This document shows, piece after piece, positions 1-9,332 of a DNA stretch of 64,000 nt. This DNA is from Dyadobacter sp. CY356. Lineage in GTDB: Bacteria; Bacteroidota; Bacteroidia; Cytophagales; Spirosomataceae. The position numbers and the translations under genes are program-made. The first letter of the stretch is position 1. Each line of letters opens with the position of its first letter. The notes under the pieces are model-generated. The model had not been told where the DNA came from. It ran no database searches and saw only the letters and a program-made list of their open reading frames with translations. The stretch covers positions 1,116,001 to 1,180,000 of the forward strand of contig NZ_JAJTSZ010000002.1 of the NCBI RefSeq assembly GCF_021440195.1, read 5' to 3'.

Positions 1-160
1 TAAACTAAGTAGAGTTTAAATTAAATATTTCGGATCCATACCACAAAGCCAATTTGACCCGTCACTAATTTCATATACTTATCCTATTAACATTATAGAC
101 TGATAAGAAATTTTGAGTATATTGCCAGTGATTAAAGATGCAAAACTTACGCAACCAGTT

Positions 161-2653
161 ATGAAAAAACTTTTGCTTATAGGATTTTTACTGATCAAGA
201 TTATGACTCCCATCCAGCTTCACGCTCAGCATTTATATAAACCTTCGTCTTCCAAAATTCTTCAGAGTATCCAAAAACTGAATGTGCTTGGTAATGTACT
301 TTATTTTGGTGCGCATCCGGATGATGAAAATCCCACGCTGATTGCATACATGGCCAATGAAAAACTTTATAACACAGCCTATTTTTCCTTAACCCGAGGT
401 GACGGAGGCCAGAATATGATTGGCAGCGAAATGAAGGAAAATCTTGGTATACTCAGAACACAGGAACTTTTGCAGGCAAGAAAAATTGATGGCGGACAGC
501 AATTTTTTTCCCGTGCTGTCGACTTTGGTTTTTCAAAAAGTGCTGAGGAAGTTTTTACAATCTGGGACAAGGAAAAGCTACTTGCCGACGCCGTCTGGGT
601 CATCCGCAAATTTAAGCCCGATCTGATCATCAGCCGTTTCCCACCTGATGAAAGAGCTGGACACGGACAGCATATTGCCTCAGCCATACTTATTGAAGAA
701 GCATTTGAAGCCGCGGCAGATCCTGCTAAATTTCCGGAACAATTGCAATACGTACAGGTTTGGAAAGCAAAACGTCTGGTCTGGAATGCCGGTATGTGGT
801 GGAATCAGCGGCGGGATGAAGTAGACGAAAAAGAAGCGGAAGATTATATTAAACTGGATGTGGGGAGCTTTAATCCTTTGCTAGGAAAATCTTATGGAGA
901 AATCGCTGCCGAAAGCCGCAGTTTGCATAGAAGTCAGGGATTTGGGACTGTCGGTTTTCGTGGAACACTGACTGAATATTTCAAACATGTCAAGGGCGAC
1001 AAGGCCGGACATGATCTGATGGAAGGCGTTTCCACGAACTGGACAAGAGTAAAAGATGCTCAGCGTATCACCAAACTTATTTTGGAAGCAGAAGATTCTT
1101 TCAAACTAACAAATCCATCCCTTGTTGTTCCACAGCTATTAACGATAAAAAAGGAGATTGAAAAATTGCCTGACAGTTACTGGAAACAAACTAAATTACA
1201 GGATTTGGATAAAGTGATCCAGGATGCCCTTGGCTTATTTATCCAGATAACGGCCACGGACAATTCCTACACGCCCGGACAGAAAATGCAATTCAGGATT
1301 GAAGCCATCAACCGTTCTGCTATTCCTGTAACGATAAAAAAGATAAATTTCCCATTTGGTAAGAGGGATTTCATTCTTAATGTTGAATTAACCAATAATC
1401 AGGATTTTACGCATTTGGATGATATTGAAATTCCTGAAAACGCTGATTATTCCCAGCCTTACTGGCTACAAAAAGAAGGTACTTCCGGTCTATTTGATAT
1501 TTCAAAACAACAGGAAAGAGGAGTTCCTGAAAATCAGCCAGTGGCTGAATTAACTTTTAATCTGGATATTGCCGGAAGTACTTTGTGTTATAAAATCCCT
1601 GTAATCTATCAAAAAACAGATCCGATACTTGGAGAAGTTTACGAGCCTGTTGCCATCACGCCACCCGTATATGTTTCAATAAATGAAAAGGTCTACTTGT
1701 TTGACAAGCAGGTTGATAAAAAGGTTAGTGTTGTGATCAAAGCAGGAAAAGACAACATTTCGGGAGAAGTAAAACTAAAAATTCCTGATGGCTGGCGCGC
1801 CTCGCCTGCCGCTGTTCTTTTCAATCTAAAAATAAAAGGGGCAGAACAATGTGCAGATTTTCTATTATTTCCGCCAAAAGAAGGTAGTGAAGGTGAAATT
1901 ACTGCGGAGGCAATTTTTGAAAATAAAACCTTTGATAAGGGTCTGGGTCTGCTAAGCTACAATCATATTCCTACACAGCTTTACTTTCCACGGGCAAAAG
2001 CAAAAGTCGTGAAAGTGAATATCAGTAAAACGAACGGGTTGATTGGTTATATCAAAGGCGCCGGCGACCTCGTTCCCGCCAGTTTGCAACAGATTGGTTA
2101 TAATGTGGTGATACTGGAAGACGGCGATATTTCTGATGAAAAACTTCAAAAATATGATGCCGTTGTAATTGGTGTGAAGGCGTATAATATTGTGGAACGG
2201 TTGAAAGTGATTAACCAGGTTTTGCTGCATTATGTTGAAAATGGCGGTAACCTTATCGTTCAATACAATTCTGATCAGGGACTTTTGATGCAGGATTTCG
2301 GACCTTATCCCTTCAAGGTTTCCAGCAAACGTGTGACTGTGGAAGGTGCGGAAGTTCGTTTTTTAAAACCGGATTGCCAGGCACTGAATTATCCAAATAA
2401 AATTACCCAGAAAGATTTTGACGGCTGGGTTCAGGAGCGCAGTTTATACCAACCCGAAAGCTGGTCTGAAAAGTATGAAACCGTCATTTCCTGCAACGAT
2501 CCTGGCAGTGAAAAACTGGATAGCGGAATTTTGATTGCCAAATATGGTAAGGGAAATTATGTGTATACGACCATGAGCTGGTTTCGCCAACTACCGGCTG
2601 GTGTGCCGGGTGCTTACCGGATATTCTCTAATTTAATTTCACTGGGAAGGTAG
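161..2653 (+). CDS. PIG-L family deacetylase (LmbE-like), exported
   Basis: Predicted zinc-dependent N-deacetylase of the PIG-L/LmbE superfamily, which removes acetyl groups from N-acetylglucosamine-type substrates. The ATG at 161 is chosen over an upstream TTG at 113 because it starts directly with a Sec signal peptide (MKK, hydrophobic core, cleavage near HAQ, residue 23). The zinc motif AHPDDE lies at residues 51-56 and a second metal motif GHGQH at 167-171. At 830 residues it is much longer than the usual 230-300-residue PIG-L domain. A middle beta-rich stretch and a C-terminal Rossmann-like segment (about 640-830) resembling ThuA/amidotransferase-like folds make up the rest. It stands 89 bases ahead of a propeller-protein gene on the same strand. 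The family call is firm; the substrate is unknown. Confidence 0.88.
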   Translation: MKKLLLIGFLLIKIMTPIQLHAQHLYKPSSSKILQSIQKLNVLGNVLYFGAHPDDENPTLIAYMANEKLYNTAYFSLTRGDGGQNMIGSEMKENLGILRTQELLQARKIDGGQQFFSRAVDFGFSKSAEEVFTIWDKEKLLADAVWVIRKFKPDLIISRFPPDERAGHGQHIASAILIEEAFEAAADPAKFPEQLQYVQVWKAKRLVWNAGMWWNQRRDEVDEKEAEDYIKLDVGSFNPLLGKSYGEIAAESRSLHRSQGFGTVGFRGTLTEYFKHVKGDKAGHDLMEGVSTNWTRVKDAQRITKLILEAEDSFKLTNPSLVVPQLLTIKKEIEKLPDSYWKQTKLQDLDKVIQDALGLFIQITATDNSYTPGQKMQFRIEAINRSAIPVTIKKINFPFGKRDFILNVELTNNQDFTHLDDIEIPENADYSQPYWLQKEGTSGLFDISKQQERGVPENQPVAELTFNLDIAGSTLCYKIPVIYQKTDPILGEVYEPVAITPPVYVSINEKVYLFDKQVDKKVSVVIKAGKDNISGEVKLKIPDGWRASPAAVLFNLKIKGAEQCADFLLFPPKEGSEGEITAEAIFENKTFDKGLGLLSYNHIPTQLYFPRAKAKVVKVNISKTNGLIGYIKGAGDLVPASLQQIGYNVVILEDGDISDEKLQKYDAVVIGVKAYNIVERLKVINQVLLHYVENGGNLIVQYNSDQGLLMQDFGPYPFKVSSKRVTVEGAEVRFLKPDCQALNYPNKITQKDFDGWVQERSLYQPESWSEKYETVISCNDPGSEKLDSGILIAKYGKGNYVYTTMSWFRQLPAGVPGAYRIFSNLISLGR

Positions 2654-2742
2654 TTTTAAGCCAGATCATAGCCTCTTTTTCAGCCAGAGAAGTAATAATG
2701 CTGTTGATTGTCAAAGCAGACAATCTGATAACCGCACGTTGC

Positions 2743-4886
2743 ATGAAATTTTTATTTCTCTGGTTGGTCCTTATCCCGTTTCATATTCCGGCCCAATCCG
2801 TCGGCAATCAAAAATTTATACAGGAAATAGTAACCATACATGCTGTTAAAAATGGTCTGCCGGAAGGAAAAGTTGACAAAATTTATTTCCGGAACGGAAT
2901 TCCTGTTGCTGAAATTCTGAAACAAAAGTTTCAATTCCAGGATGGAAAATGGATAGCCGCTGGAAATGCGCAATTAAAATCTCTTCAAAAATCTCACATA
3001 ATTCCCGGACGAAAAGTACTTTCATCGATAGCTTACAAAGGCGGTTACGCCGTCGGCTGTGATGAAGGACTTTACTTCATCAGCACGGGCAAAAAGCCGG
3101 AAAGAATTTTCCCTCAAAGTGATAAATATAACTGGTCATTAAAAGATGTTTCTGCCATCGTTACTGACTCAAAAGGCAGACTTTGGGTCGGAGCAGAAGA
3201 AGGCGTTGGATGCCTGGACGGGAAATCCTGGAAATTGTTTACCGGAAAGGAAGGATTACCCTATAATAAATTTATCTGCGCGGCTGCCGGGCAAGATGGA
3301 ACGGTTTGGTTTGGTACAGAAAACGGTGTAATTGAAGTCAAAAACGATTATTTCAAATACCGTTACAGCCGCCGCTGGATGCCTGATGATCATGTCAATG
3401 ATATGACAGTGCAACCAGACGGAACTTTGTGGATTGCTACAAATCAGGGAATAAGCCAGATCACACCAGCGGTAATGTCACTGGAAGATAAAGCAAAAAT
3501 TTTCACAAAACAGGTGGAAGACAAACATAACCGGATGGGTTTTGTCGCGCCAAGTCATTTGAAAGAACAATTTAATCCGGAATCTTCGGAAGTTGCCATT
3601 TCAGATAATGACGGTATGTATACTTCCATGTATGGCGCGGCTAATGCATTCAGGTATGCCGCGTCCGGTGATTTGGAAGCAAAAACATTAGCCGAAAGAA
3701 GTTTTAAAGCTTGCAAATGGCTTGTGGATATCACACATGAAAAAGGATTTCCGGCGCGTGTCATTATTCCGGTAGACTGGCGCGAACCTGTGAATGAAAT
3801 TTACAGCCAGGAAGCCAACCTAAAACATCAGCAGGGCGATCCGATGTGGAAAAATATTTATCCCCGTTTCCCAAAAAGCAAAGACGGCAAATATTTGTGG
3901 AAATGTGATACCAGTTCCGACGAGCTGGCCGGCCATTTCTTTTTCTACGGAATTTATTACGATCTGGTTGCCAAAACAGAGGAAGAAAAAAAGGAAGTCC
4001 GGGAAGTTGTAGGAGATGTGATGGATCACCTGATCCGACATGGTTATAAACTTGTTGACCATGATGGAAAAGTGACACGCTGGGGAGATTTTTCACCCGA
4101 ATATTTCAATTCAGTTTATGGATATGACCAGCGCGGACTGAATTCGATGATGATGCTGTCGTTTTTGAATGTTGCCAAACACGTTACCGGCGATTCGAAA
4201 TATGATAAGGAGGCGAAAATTTTGCGTGAAAAGTACAATTACCATATCAATGCCATGCATCCAAAAGAGTTTTTTCCGCCTGAAAACGTGGTGCCCTGGG
4301 ATAATAATCTTTGTCTGATGAGTATGTACGGATTGATCAATTACGAGACCGATCCTTCCCTTTCTTGATGTATCGCCAGTCGCTGGAAATTGCCTGGCAG
4401 CATATCAGCAAACAAAAAAATGCATTTTGGGATGTGATTTATGCATCGCTGGCAAATCGCTTCACAGCACTTGCCGACCAGAAATTTTTCGATGATAAAA
4501 ACCTGTTTCCCGAAAACCGGCTTTATGCTCCGAAGGTGGTCAAAAGCATGTATAAAGCAAATAATAATCCGGATTTCATTCTGGAAAATTTGCAAAAAAT
4601 TCCACTGGATCTGATTGGTTATACAATGGATAATACACATCGACTCGATGTCGTTTTTGATTCTTCGCCTTTGCAAAATGAAAATATTGGCTGGCGGACA
4701 GACGGTTTTGCATTACCTGTTGACGAGCGCGGACATGTGCGGCAGGATCGTGATGGCTTTGCCTTATTCGCTTCCGAGGGCGACGGGCATGAGGAACATG
4801 AAGGTACTTTCTTTTTACTGCCTTACTACATGGCATTTTATCACGGATTATTGAGTTCCGGAACTGCCGCAGCAACGGGGAAATAA
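2743..4886 (+). pseudogene. Frameshifted propeller/sensor-like exported protein
   Basis: This reads as one gene split by a single-base deletion. The first frame begins at ATG 2743 with a signal peptide (MKFLFLWL, cleavage near PAQS) and carries two-component-regulator propeller (Reg_prop-like) repeats such as GRLWVGAEEGVG and GTVWFGTENGV. It then enters an alpha-helical domain and stops at 4366-4368. The protein continues without loss in the next frame from about 4357 to 4886. Adding one base in the C/T run near 4360 would join DPSL to FLMYRQ smoothly. The helical part looks like an alpha/alpha-barrel. An upstream ATG at 2698 also exists but lacks a signal peptide at its start. The break may be a true mutation or a sequencing error; the product's role is unknown. 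Confidence 0.8.
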
Positions 4887-4911
4887 CAGATCACTCGCCA
4901 AAAAGGAAATG

Positions 4912-5919
4912 TTATTTTTCGTTTTTGGTAAGGACTGGTTCAATTCGGTTATGAATTTTACGCTTAATTTTCCAAAAGAATTTAGCACTTACCGGAATGT
5001 GGTCTGAAAGATGAAGTCCATTTGCATTTGAAAAAAGCAGATTTTCAAATTTGTAATCAGTAGCAGAAAGTTCAATTTCCACGCTGCTTCTGTAAAGAAT
5101 TTTATCAATCGTTTCACAGGAATCTGTCATGGACAGAATATCTTCCGATGGAAAATCCTTTAACATATCAGGAAATTTGCCCATATTTTTCTCGGAAACC
5201 CAAACATCCGTCAGCTTGTTTTCTGTATTTAACAGACTGATGTTATCATTGTAAAAACAATAACGCGCATTAAGATCCCCCATCAGGATTACTGCATTTT
5301 CAGCAGAATGCTGTTTGATATAATCCGATAACTGCTTAATATTTTTCCGTCTTGCAGCGGAGGCTGAATTGTGGTTCCACGCGTTGGCATGTACGTTGTA
5401 GAAATCGATAAAAACATCTTTTGCCACTTCGATCCGGCTAAATGAAAAACCTTTTGGGGTCAGGCAGTCCGACCCGCTGCAATCTTTCCAGCGTATTCTT
5501 CGGAGGTCATGAACCGGAAAGTTTGAAAGTGTATTCAACCCGTCGCCAAAAGGAACCTTTCCTTTATTTCTGGTCCGGAAAGGATGACTATTCCCTGAGT
5601 TATAAAGAAATTTATTGTAGTTAAAGTCTTCCTGAACATGGGCAATATCAAACCGGTTCAATTTCTGCCCGATCTCTGCTATACTCGAAGATCTTTTGGT
5701 AACAGCGCTGGAAATGAATTCCGGCAATCCGGCGATGTTATAGGTTATCACTGAAAATTCTCCTGCTTCTGTCATTTTCATCTCAGAAGAAAATAAAATG
5801 CTTTTCGAATTTTGTGCCAAACAGTTGAATGGCATTGTTGATTTCCATAATAAAATGGTAGTCAACAATCTAAAAAACAAAATTGTATCACGCCTGTTTT
5901 GCCAAACCAGAAAATCCAT
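4912..5919 (-). CDS. Endonuclease/exonuclease/phosphatase family protein, exported
   Basis: A 335-residue member of the metal-dependent DNase I-like (EEP) fold, which includes nucleases, sphingomyelinases and phosphoinositide phosphatases. The expected active-site landmarks are present: YNIAG at 60-64, the metal-binding Glu in VQED (E97), His in the NVHANA strand (H177), GDLNA at 214-218 (D215, N217), and the terminal SDHIP at 305-309. A hydrophobic N-terminus (residues about 13-35) suggests export. It is convergent with the frameshifted gene, only 25 bases away. The sequence does not reveal whether the substrate is nucleic acid or a phospholipid; an exported single-domain EEP protein is compatible with either. 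Confidence 0.85.
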   Translation of the reverse strand: MDFLVWQNRRDTILFFRLLTTILLWKSTMPFNCLAQNSKSILFSSEMKMTEAGEFSVITYNIAGLPEFISSAVTKRSSSIAEIGQKLNRFDIAHVQEDFNYNKFLYNSGNSHPFRTRNKGKVPFGDGLNTLSNFPVHDLRRIRWKDCSGSDCLTPKGFSFSRIEVAKDVFIDFYNVHANAWNHNSASAARRKNIKQLSDYIKQHSAENAVILMGDLNARYCFYNDNISLLNTENKLTDVWVSEKNMGKFPDMLKDFPSEDILSMTDSCETIDKILYRSSVEIELSATDYKFENLLFSNANGLHLSDHIPVSAKFFWKIKRKIHNRIEPVLTKNEK

Positions 5920-6124
5920 CTTTCGCTTCTTAAATTGAATACGAAATTAGGCTCTCAATGTGAACAGGAATCGTGATGAATATTATTGTATTATTAAATA
6001 TGCCAGCCAAACATTGACTTAACCCCGAATCAAATATTCCTGAAAATCATAAAAATACTAAAACACCTTACTACGTTTTTGTGTAAAACTTCGTGTGCTT
6101 TGTATTTATTCTTACAATTGAAAA

Positions 6125-6610
6125 TCAGAAATGATCAGAGGAAAACGCCAGAGGAAGCAAATCATCTGCATTTTTCAGATAAATTATTTTCCCCTGCGGA
6201 TTACTCAGAATAACCTTGATATGCGCCTGTTGCCGCTGTGTCGCCTCCAAAAGACTTTGCCGGCAAATCCCGCAGGGTGATAGAATATTTTCCGTAGAAC
6301 TATCGTCAGTACTGTTATGATAAGAAATAGCGACAGCCATTATTTTTTCATTTGGATAAAAGGAAGACGCCGCCGACAATGCCACGCGTTCAGCACAGAT
6401 CCCGGCCGGGAAAGATGCATTTTCCTGATTACTGCCTTTCACGATTTCTCTATTCGACATAAGCAGTGCAGCCCCCACATGAAATTTTGAATACGGCGCG
6501 TAAGACAGTTTAACCGCTTCTTTCGATGCTTTGAGAAGTTCCTGCAAATCTTCTTCCAGCTCCTGGTCACTTTCAAATATCTGGTATTCAATAGAAAGTT
6601 CGATTTTCAT
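6125..6610 (-). CDS. cdd: Cytidine deaminase
   Basis: Converts cytidine or deoxycytidine to uridine or deoxyuridine in pyrimidine salvage. The 161-residue protein has the zinc and catalytic motif CAERVAL (C72, E74) and PCGICRQ (C113, C116), plus substrate-side residues in SKFHVGAA (41-48), as in homotetrameric Cdd. ATG 6610 is chosen; the longer open frame to 6700 lacks family similarity. It is a single gene, divergent from the oxidoreductase at 6886, with about 275 bases between them in which I see no clear -7 box. Confidence 0.93.
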   Translation of the reverse strand: MKIELSIEYQIFESDQELEEDLQELLKASKEAVKLSYAPYSKFHVGAALLMSNREIVKGSNQENASFPAGICAERVALSAASSFYPNEKIMAVAISYHNSTDDSSTENILSPCGICRQSLLEATQRQQAHIKVILSNPQGKIIYLKNADDLLPLAFSSDHF

Positions 6611-6885
6611 GAGTCGTTTTATTTTCAGGTTGATTATTGGTTTGGTTTGATTGCCAAACATCTGCAAGCTAAAAATATCAAACCAATAATAATTCTCCAT
6701 CTTTTTTCAGATAAACCGGGGCCTGATAATATCCTTTACCCGTATGTATTAGAGGAAACAGGAAAATTGAATTTTCTGAGTAAAAAAATATAATATCCTG
6801 TTTGACAAAAGAATAAGCCCATCGGTGACTTTTACTATCGGGCTTGATGTCCTCCTGAAATAAACCACTTAACCAGAACCTTAAA

Positions 6886-8352
6886 ATGCAGGAAAAAAGT
6901 ACAGGAAATGATAAACCGGCTTCTTCGAGAAGAGATTTTATCAAAACATCCGGTTTGGCAGCAGCCGCATTTATGATCGTTCCACGCCATGTAATCGGCG
7001 GAAAAGGATTTCTGGCACCAAGCGACAGGCTGATTGTAGCTGGTGTCGGTGTCGGCGGAAAGGGAAGATCGGATATTGCCAATTTTGCCAAAAGCGGTAA
7101 AGCTGATATCGGCTTTCTATGTGATGTGGACGACCGAAGTGCTGCTGAAAGCGTAAAGAATTTCCCAAAAGCCAAATACTATAAGGATTGGCGGGAATTG
7201 TTTGAAAAAGAATCGAAAAATTTTGATGCCGTATCCGTTTCAACACCGGATCATACCCATGCTGTGGTGGCTATGGGAGCCATGCAGCTTGGCAAACACG
7301 TGTATGTTCAAAAGCCGATGACCCACGATATTTACGAAGCACGCCAGCTTACAGAAGCAGCGGCACGTTACAAAGTGGTTACGCAAATGGGAAACCAGGG
7401 CTCTTCCGGTGATGGTGTAAGACAATTGCATGAATGGTATGATGCCGGCACAATTGGCAAAGTTCACACCGTTTATATCTGGACTAACCGGCCGATATGG
7501 CCACAAGGCATTCCGTGGTCAACAGCAAAACCACCTGTGCCGCAAGGACTTGACTGGGATCTTTGGTTGGGAACGGCTCCTAAAAAAGATTACGTAGATA
7601 AATTGATTCCTGGAAGCTGGAGAGGTTGGTGGGATTATGGAACAGGTGCTTTGGGTGATTTGGGATGCCACTTAATGGAGGCCCCTTTCCGGGTGCTTGG
7701 ACTGAAATATGCCCTTGACGTACAGGCGAGCGTAAGCAGTGTTTTCACAGATTTCGGTAAAAGAGGCATTTTCCCTGACAGCTGTCCACCATCCAGTCAC
7801 GCCACATTAACTTTTCCTAAAACCGCAAAAACAAAAGGGCCGGTTACCATGCACTGGATGGATGGGGGCATAAAACCCGAGCGTCCGGAAGAATTAGGAC
7901 CAAATGAATTGTTCGGTGACGGTAACAGCGGTATTTTATTTGTAGGAACAAAAGGTAAAATGATGGCGAGCGAATATGCTGCCAATCCACGCCTTTTGCC
8001 TCTTTCGAGAATGGAAGATGTAAAAGTGAAACAAAAGTTTGCCCGCGTGCCAGGCAGTGCAGAAGGTCATTATGCACAGTGGGTGGAAGGCGCCATTGCA
8101 GGATATGGCAATATGGAACTTAGCTCACCTTTTGAACTTGCCGGTCCATTAACCGAAGCAATTCTTATGGCCAACCTGGCAATCAGAGGCGCAGATATGC
8201 CCAAACCAAGAGAAAACGGAAAAGGATTTGATTACCCGGGTGCAAATATGAAAATGCTTTGGGATTATAAAAACATGAAAGTGACCAACTTTGATGAGGT
8301 GAATCAGTATGTAAAACGTACTTATCGTGAAGGGTGGAGTTTGGGGGTTTAA
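6886..8352 (+). CDS. Gfo/Idh/MocA family oxidoreductase with Tat signal
   Basis: NAD(P)-dependent sugar or polyol oxidoreductase of the Gfo/Idh/MocA family (488 residues). A twin-arginine signal, SSRRDFIKTSG with RR at 15-16 followed by an Ala-rich core, predicts folded export with bound cofactor to the periplasm. The nucleotide-binding glycine loop GVGVGGKG is at 53-60. The usual EKP catalytic motif appears as QKP at 142-144 (K143). Many Tat-exported members of Bacteroidota sit in glycan-use loci and some are retaining glycosidases (GH109 type), so a glycosidase role is possible. It is a single gene closed by a hairpin. The exact substrate cannot be read from sequence. Confidence 0.9.
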   Translation: MQEKSTGNDKPASSRRDFIKTSGLAAAAFMIVPRHVIGGKGFLAPSDRLIVAGVGVGGKGRSDIANFAKSGKADIGFLCDVDDRSAAESVKNFPKAKYYKDWRELFEKESKNFDAVSVSTPDHTHAVVAMGAMQLGKHVYVQKPMTHDIYEARQLTEAAARYKVVTQMGNQGSSGDGVRQLHEWYDAGTIGKVHTVYIWTNRPIWPQGIPWSTAKPPVPQGLDWDLWLGTAPKKDYVDKLIPGSWRGWWDYGTGALGDLGCHLMEAPFRVLGLKYALDVQASVSSVFTDFGKRGIFPDSCPPSSHATLTFPKTAKTKGPVTMHWMDGGIKPERPEELGPNELFGDGNSGILFVGTKGKMMASEYAANPRLLPLSRMEDVKVKQKFARVPGSAEGHYAQWVEGAIAGYGNMELSSPFELAGPLTEAILMANLAIRGADMPKPRENGKGFDYPGANMKMLWDYKNMKVTNFDEVNQYVKRTYREGWSLGV

Positions 8353-8387
8353 GCTTTTAAATCTCTTCAATTTTATAATTTAAAATG

Positions 8388-8418
8388 AGTGCCGGAATAA
8401 CATTGAAATTCCGGCACT
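8388..8418 (+). terminator. Rho-independent terminator of the Gfo/Idh/MocA gene
   Basis: Perfect 11-base inverted repeat (AGTGCCGGAAT, 8388-8398, with its complement at 8408-8418) around a 9-base loop, followed by a T-rich stretch, 35 bases after the stop codon. Confidence 0.8.
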
Positions 8419-8489
8419 TTCTGTAATATTATCAGAACTTATCACTGATACAATATTTGGCCTATCCAATCAGACGGCCAAACTCAAAT

Positions 8490-8783
8490 TTAAAGATGCC
8501 TTTCAATATCCATACTAATATGAAGAATCCTTACGATATCTACTACATCTTCATGTGAAAATCGGAAGAAAATATAGTGTTTACCATGCAGTACCTTACG
8601 GTAACCCAACACAACTGAATCAATAGCTTTACCTTCAATTCTTCCCTCACCTATTGCTTCAAAACTGGATAACAAACCGTCGATATACTTTTCCGCCTGA
8701 TCAAGTGACCACTCATACACTGTGTAATCCCATATTTTTTCCAGATCATGTTCGGCAAGCTTAGTTAACCTGTATTTACTCAT
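8490..8783 (-). CDS. parE: ParE/RelE-family toxin
   Basis: A 97-residue toxin of the RelE/ParE superfamily; ParE members poison DNA gyrase, RelE members cleave mRNA. Family features seen are the N-terminal YRLTKLAEHDLEKIWDYT helix pair, a GYRKV segment, the HYIFFR strand and a terminal RILH motif with DIERHL. Its first codons overlap the last 8 bases of the upstream antitoxin gene, the usual translational coupling. The ParE assignment over RelE rests on the ParD-type partner. Confidence 0.88.
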   Translation of the reverse strand: MSKYRLTKLAEHDLEKIWDYTVYEWSLDQAEKYIDGLLSSFEAIGEGRIEGKAIDSVVLGYRKVLHGKHYIFFRFSHEDVVDIVRILHISMDIERHL

Positions 8784-9027
8784 TCGATGAATAATTCTGT
8801 TTCAACTTGGCCTTGAAGATTGCTGGATTAAAATTTTCTACCCATCCACTTTCTTCACCGTCAATAAGTGCTTGTCGTAATAGTTTTAGTTTTTGCTCTT
8901 CATCTTCCAATAAACGAAGTCCTGCCTTAATCACTTCATCGGATGATGTATACCGGCCTGTATCAATTTGATTTTGAATAAATTCGTCAAAATGTTGACC
9001 AATTGATATGGATGTATTTTTGCCCAT
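8776..9027 (-). CDS. parD: ParD-family antitoxin
   Basis: An 83-residue ribbon-helix-helix antitoxin that binds the ParE toxin and its own promoter. The sequence opens with MGKNTSISIGQHFDEFI and carries the typical GRYTSSDEVIKAGLRLLE segment, followed by an acidic toxin-binding tail. ATG 9027 is preferred over a TTG at 9036 because it matches the family start. It is the first gene of a two-gene unit with the toxin, whose start overlaps its stop. Confidence 0.9.
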   Translation of the reverse strand: MGKNTSISIGQHFDEFIQNQIDTGRYTSSDEVIKAGLRLLEDEEQKLKLLRQALIDGEESGWVENFNPAIFKAKLKQNYSSNE

Positions 9028-9054
9028 TTCCCTCAAACTTTAATAGGATGAATT

Positions 9055-9062
9055 CAAAGTTA
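9055..9062 (-). promoter_or_regulatory. Candidate -7 box for parDE
   Basis: Minus-strand TAACTTTG matches the Bacteroidota TAnnTTTG -7 consensus, 28 bases upstream of the antitoxin ATG. A TTTG (minus strand) at 9078-9081 could act as the -33 box although the spacing is short. ParD would be expected to repress here; no experimental support. Confidence 0.45.
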
Positions 9063-9332
9063 CCAAAAAATTAGCAACAAAAATCTTGTTTGGTTCCATG
9101 ATACATATGACTTTAAAAAAATGCTTTGAGCGGAATTTACTGACTATTTTTTCCATAAACCTTATAACAAAAGTTTGTCATTGCCATGAATAAAATAAAA
9201 TCTGTGATCTCGCATTCAGTAATATGTTTAAATACGTTATTTGTAATATAAAGACATCGCCCAATCTTATAACTTTTTTTAATATATTACAATTATCTCC
9301 CTGGCAATCAGCATTTTATTTTTTTATTCTCT
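9063..9332. other. AT-rich intergenic region between parD and GH125 gene
   Basis: About 300 bases separate the divergent parD and mannosidase genes. It is AT-rich and holds no convincing ORF. For the mannosidase, TTTG at 9240-9243 and TAACTTTT at 9270-9277 form a weak promoter candidate with a spacing longer than normal. Otherwise nothing recognisable. Confidence 0.4.

Noticed and set aside
4340..4368. Programmed frameshift in the propeller gene
   Set aside because: No slippery heptamer or downstream pseudoknot is evident; the short T and C runs are not of the kind used for programmed shifting.
9063..9332. A regulatory RNA or riboswitch before the GH125 gene
   Set aside because: No stable paired structure or known aptamer pattern could be recognised by eye; only AT-rich DNA.
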